From Nymphaea colorata (lineage: Eukaryota > Streptophyta > Magnoliopsida > Nymphaeales > Nymphaeaceae): a DNA stretch of 64,000 bases. The stretch spans positions 191,001-255,000 of the forward strand of contig NC_045142.1 in the NCBI RefSeq assembly GCF_008831285.2, written 5' to 3'. The notes under the pieces were generated by a model, which did not search any database, was not told the origin of the DNA, and worked only from the letters and a program-made list of their open reading frames with translations. Shown here piece by piece: positions 62,694 through 64,000 of the stretch. A program made the translations under genes and the position numbers. Within the stretch, counting starts at the first letter, position 1. The number at the start of each line of letters is the position of its first letter.

Positions 62694-62810
62694 CTCTACG
62701 ATCGCTGGGTCGGGAAACGAGAAGTGGGAAATGGAAATGCGAAACGAGGGAAAATTTGCGAGGGAAAAGGAAGCGAGTTTCGTGGTTTGGAGACAAAGAC
62801 ATCGGAATCA

Positions 62811-62818
62811 ATATATAA
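62811..62818 (-). promoter_or_regulatory. H2B TATA box
   Basis: TTATATAT on the minus strand, 118 bp upstream of the H2B ATG, in an otherwise GC-rich stretch. The spacing fits a short 5' UTR. Confidence 0.7.
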
Positions 62819-62876
62819 GCGCCCGAAAATGAATTTCATTCGCGGAAAATGTTTCGCCTGGATCGATGACATGTCG

Positions 62877-62944
62877 TGATCCGGGCGGTCGATCTGGCGT
62901 GCTCCCATCGATGGCTCAGATTTTGTCGGTGTCATCAATCCGCG
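62877..62944 (-). promoter_or_regulatory. Two near-matches to the plant histone octamer
   Basis: On the minus strand CGCGGATT (62944-62937) and CCCGGATC (62885-62878) each differ at one base from the CGCGGATC octamer known from plant histone promoters for S-phase expression. Both lie upstream of the TATA box. Function is inferred from position and similarity. Confidence 0.4.
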
Positions 62945-64000
62945 TCGTTTCTCGTCCAGATTTCCAAGCGTGATGGACAAGAAGGGACTTGGCGAAGCGG
63001 AAACTTTACAGAAATACCAACCTGTAATTACGACGATGCCACCATCAATCAAATAATCAACAAAAGGGAAGAAGAAGAACTCCTCGCAGCCAAAAAGTAT
63101 CTTATAACTGGTAATATATAGTTGTACTTTTTATTGAAATCCCGTATACAAAGTAGATAATTAGGTAAAGTTTTGCATTATATTGTTAGATAATTAGGTA
63201 AAGTTTTATACTGTATTGTGATGTTGCATGAACAAAAAAATTGATGGAAACATATAGTATATGTGATTTTCATGACTCATCGAATTGGTTCAAGTTACAT
63301 TTATCCCATTTGCATTTCTACCCCACTTTGCATATTTTTTTTATTTTTTATCCAACCATGCTGGAGGAGCGCCCGAAATATTATTGCGATAAAGGAAAAA
63401 CAATAAAAAGTTGGAGAATAAAAGAGTGACATGACCAAAGAAGAAAACAAAAAAAACCCCAAAACTGGCAAAACAAGAGAACATCAAGCAACCTACCTGA
63501 TTAAGTATTCGGATAGGAATTCATTAGATAGACTATGAGATGATGGATCGAAATGTATGTAGCTGCTAAAATCAATAAGGCACTAGTAAATCCCATCTTT
63601 GATGCTGAAAGCCACCTTTCTTCACTGCATCTAATCATATTATATTTGAAACTAAGTTGTAATACTTACTAGACATGAATGTTGATTTTCATATTATATA
63701 ACTCGACCATGTTCACTCTGACCAATATTATAATAAGAAGACTTGTTATTTAATGATGACATACATATGTATATATATTCCATTACGGAACAATTTTTTT
63801 TTATCTCAAATGTATTGCACATAGTTACACACGATTCTATTTACATGCATGATAACTCGAAGGGTTCAGCGATATCCAAATAACAAAACCCTACCCAGGA
63901 AATGGAATCATAAACGATTTACTTATTTGCAGAAGTAGACTTATCATTCATCCAACGAAGTTATCACGATAGTCATAGAAACATGGTTGGTTCCCAAACA
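62945..64000. other. Intergenic, no gene recognised
   Basis: AT-rich sequence with short open frames only. It contains a short imperfect direct repeat (TAGATAATTAGGTAAAGTTT at 63153 and again near 63186) and nothing else of note. Confidence 0.6.

Noticed and set aside
62109-62879. 256-codon plus-strand open frame
   Set aside because: It is the antisense of histone H2B. The Leu/Arg runs are the complement of the Lys/Ala/Glu-rich tail.

Overview
This window is nuclear DNA from a flowering plant. The evidence is many-exon genes with GT/AG introns, plant-only families (a plant villin, an LRR-XII receptor kinase, a type I MADS box protein, plant ADF and H2B), a Ty3/gypsy element primed by initiator tRNA-Met, and long AT-rich intergenic stretches full of (TA)n and (CT)n runs. 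I cannot name the species from sequence alone.

Layout. 1-12.1 kb (minus): a VLN1-like villin gene whose 14 exons give 573 residues; its 3' end lies beyond position 1. Its introns hold a diverged foldback repeat. 14.19-19.72 kb (minus): an essentially full-length Ty3/gypsy chromovirus-type element with both LTRs, PBS, PPT and a perfect 5-bp target duplication, inactivated by five in-frame stops. 19.7-24.6 kb: no convincing gene, only a possible 5' exon at 23.1-23.6 kb. 24.6-27.7 kb (minus): a six-exon gene for a probable plastid protein with a CBM20 starch-binding domain and a hydrophobic C-terminus. 32.3-32.8 kb (minus): a small single-exon PH-domain protein (PH1-like). 34.2-38.3 kb (plus): a Bet1/Sft1-like SNARE with a 3-kb last intron carrying an inverted-repeat element rich in GTATCG. 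40.8-44.5 kb (plus): a two-exon LRR-XII non-RD receptor kinase. 47.5-48.3 kb (minus): a type I MADS-box gene. 48.3-56.6 kb: a long stretch with no recognised gene. 56.9-58.7 kb (plus): an actin-depolymerising factor whose first coding exon is only the ATG. 60.9-61.2 kb: a probable solo copia-type LTR. 62.2-62.7 kb (minus): an intronless histone H2B.

The genes are ordinary single plant genes rather than a cluster. Two (villin and ADF) act on actin filaments and two (PH1-like and the SNARE) belong to endomembrane trafficking, but nothing in the sequence links them as a unit. No clear novel multi-gene system was found. The most unusual structures are the intronic inverted-repeat elements, the transition-only decay of the gypsy element, and several departures from consensus in the receptor kinase. 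Exon boundaries were worked out by hand from splice consensus and family similarity; phase was checked and is consistent across every coding gene listed.
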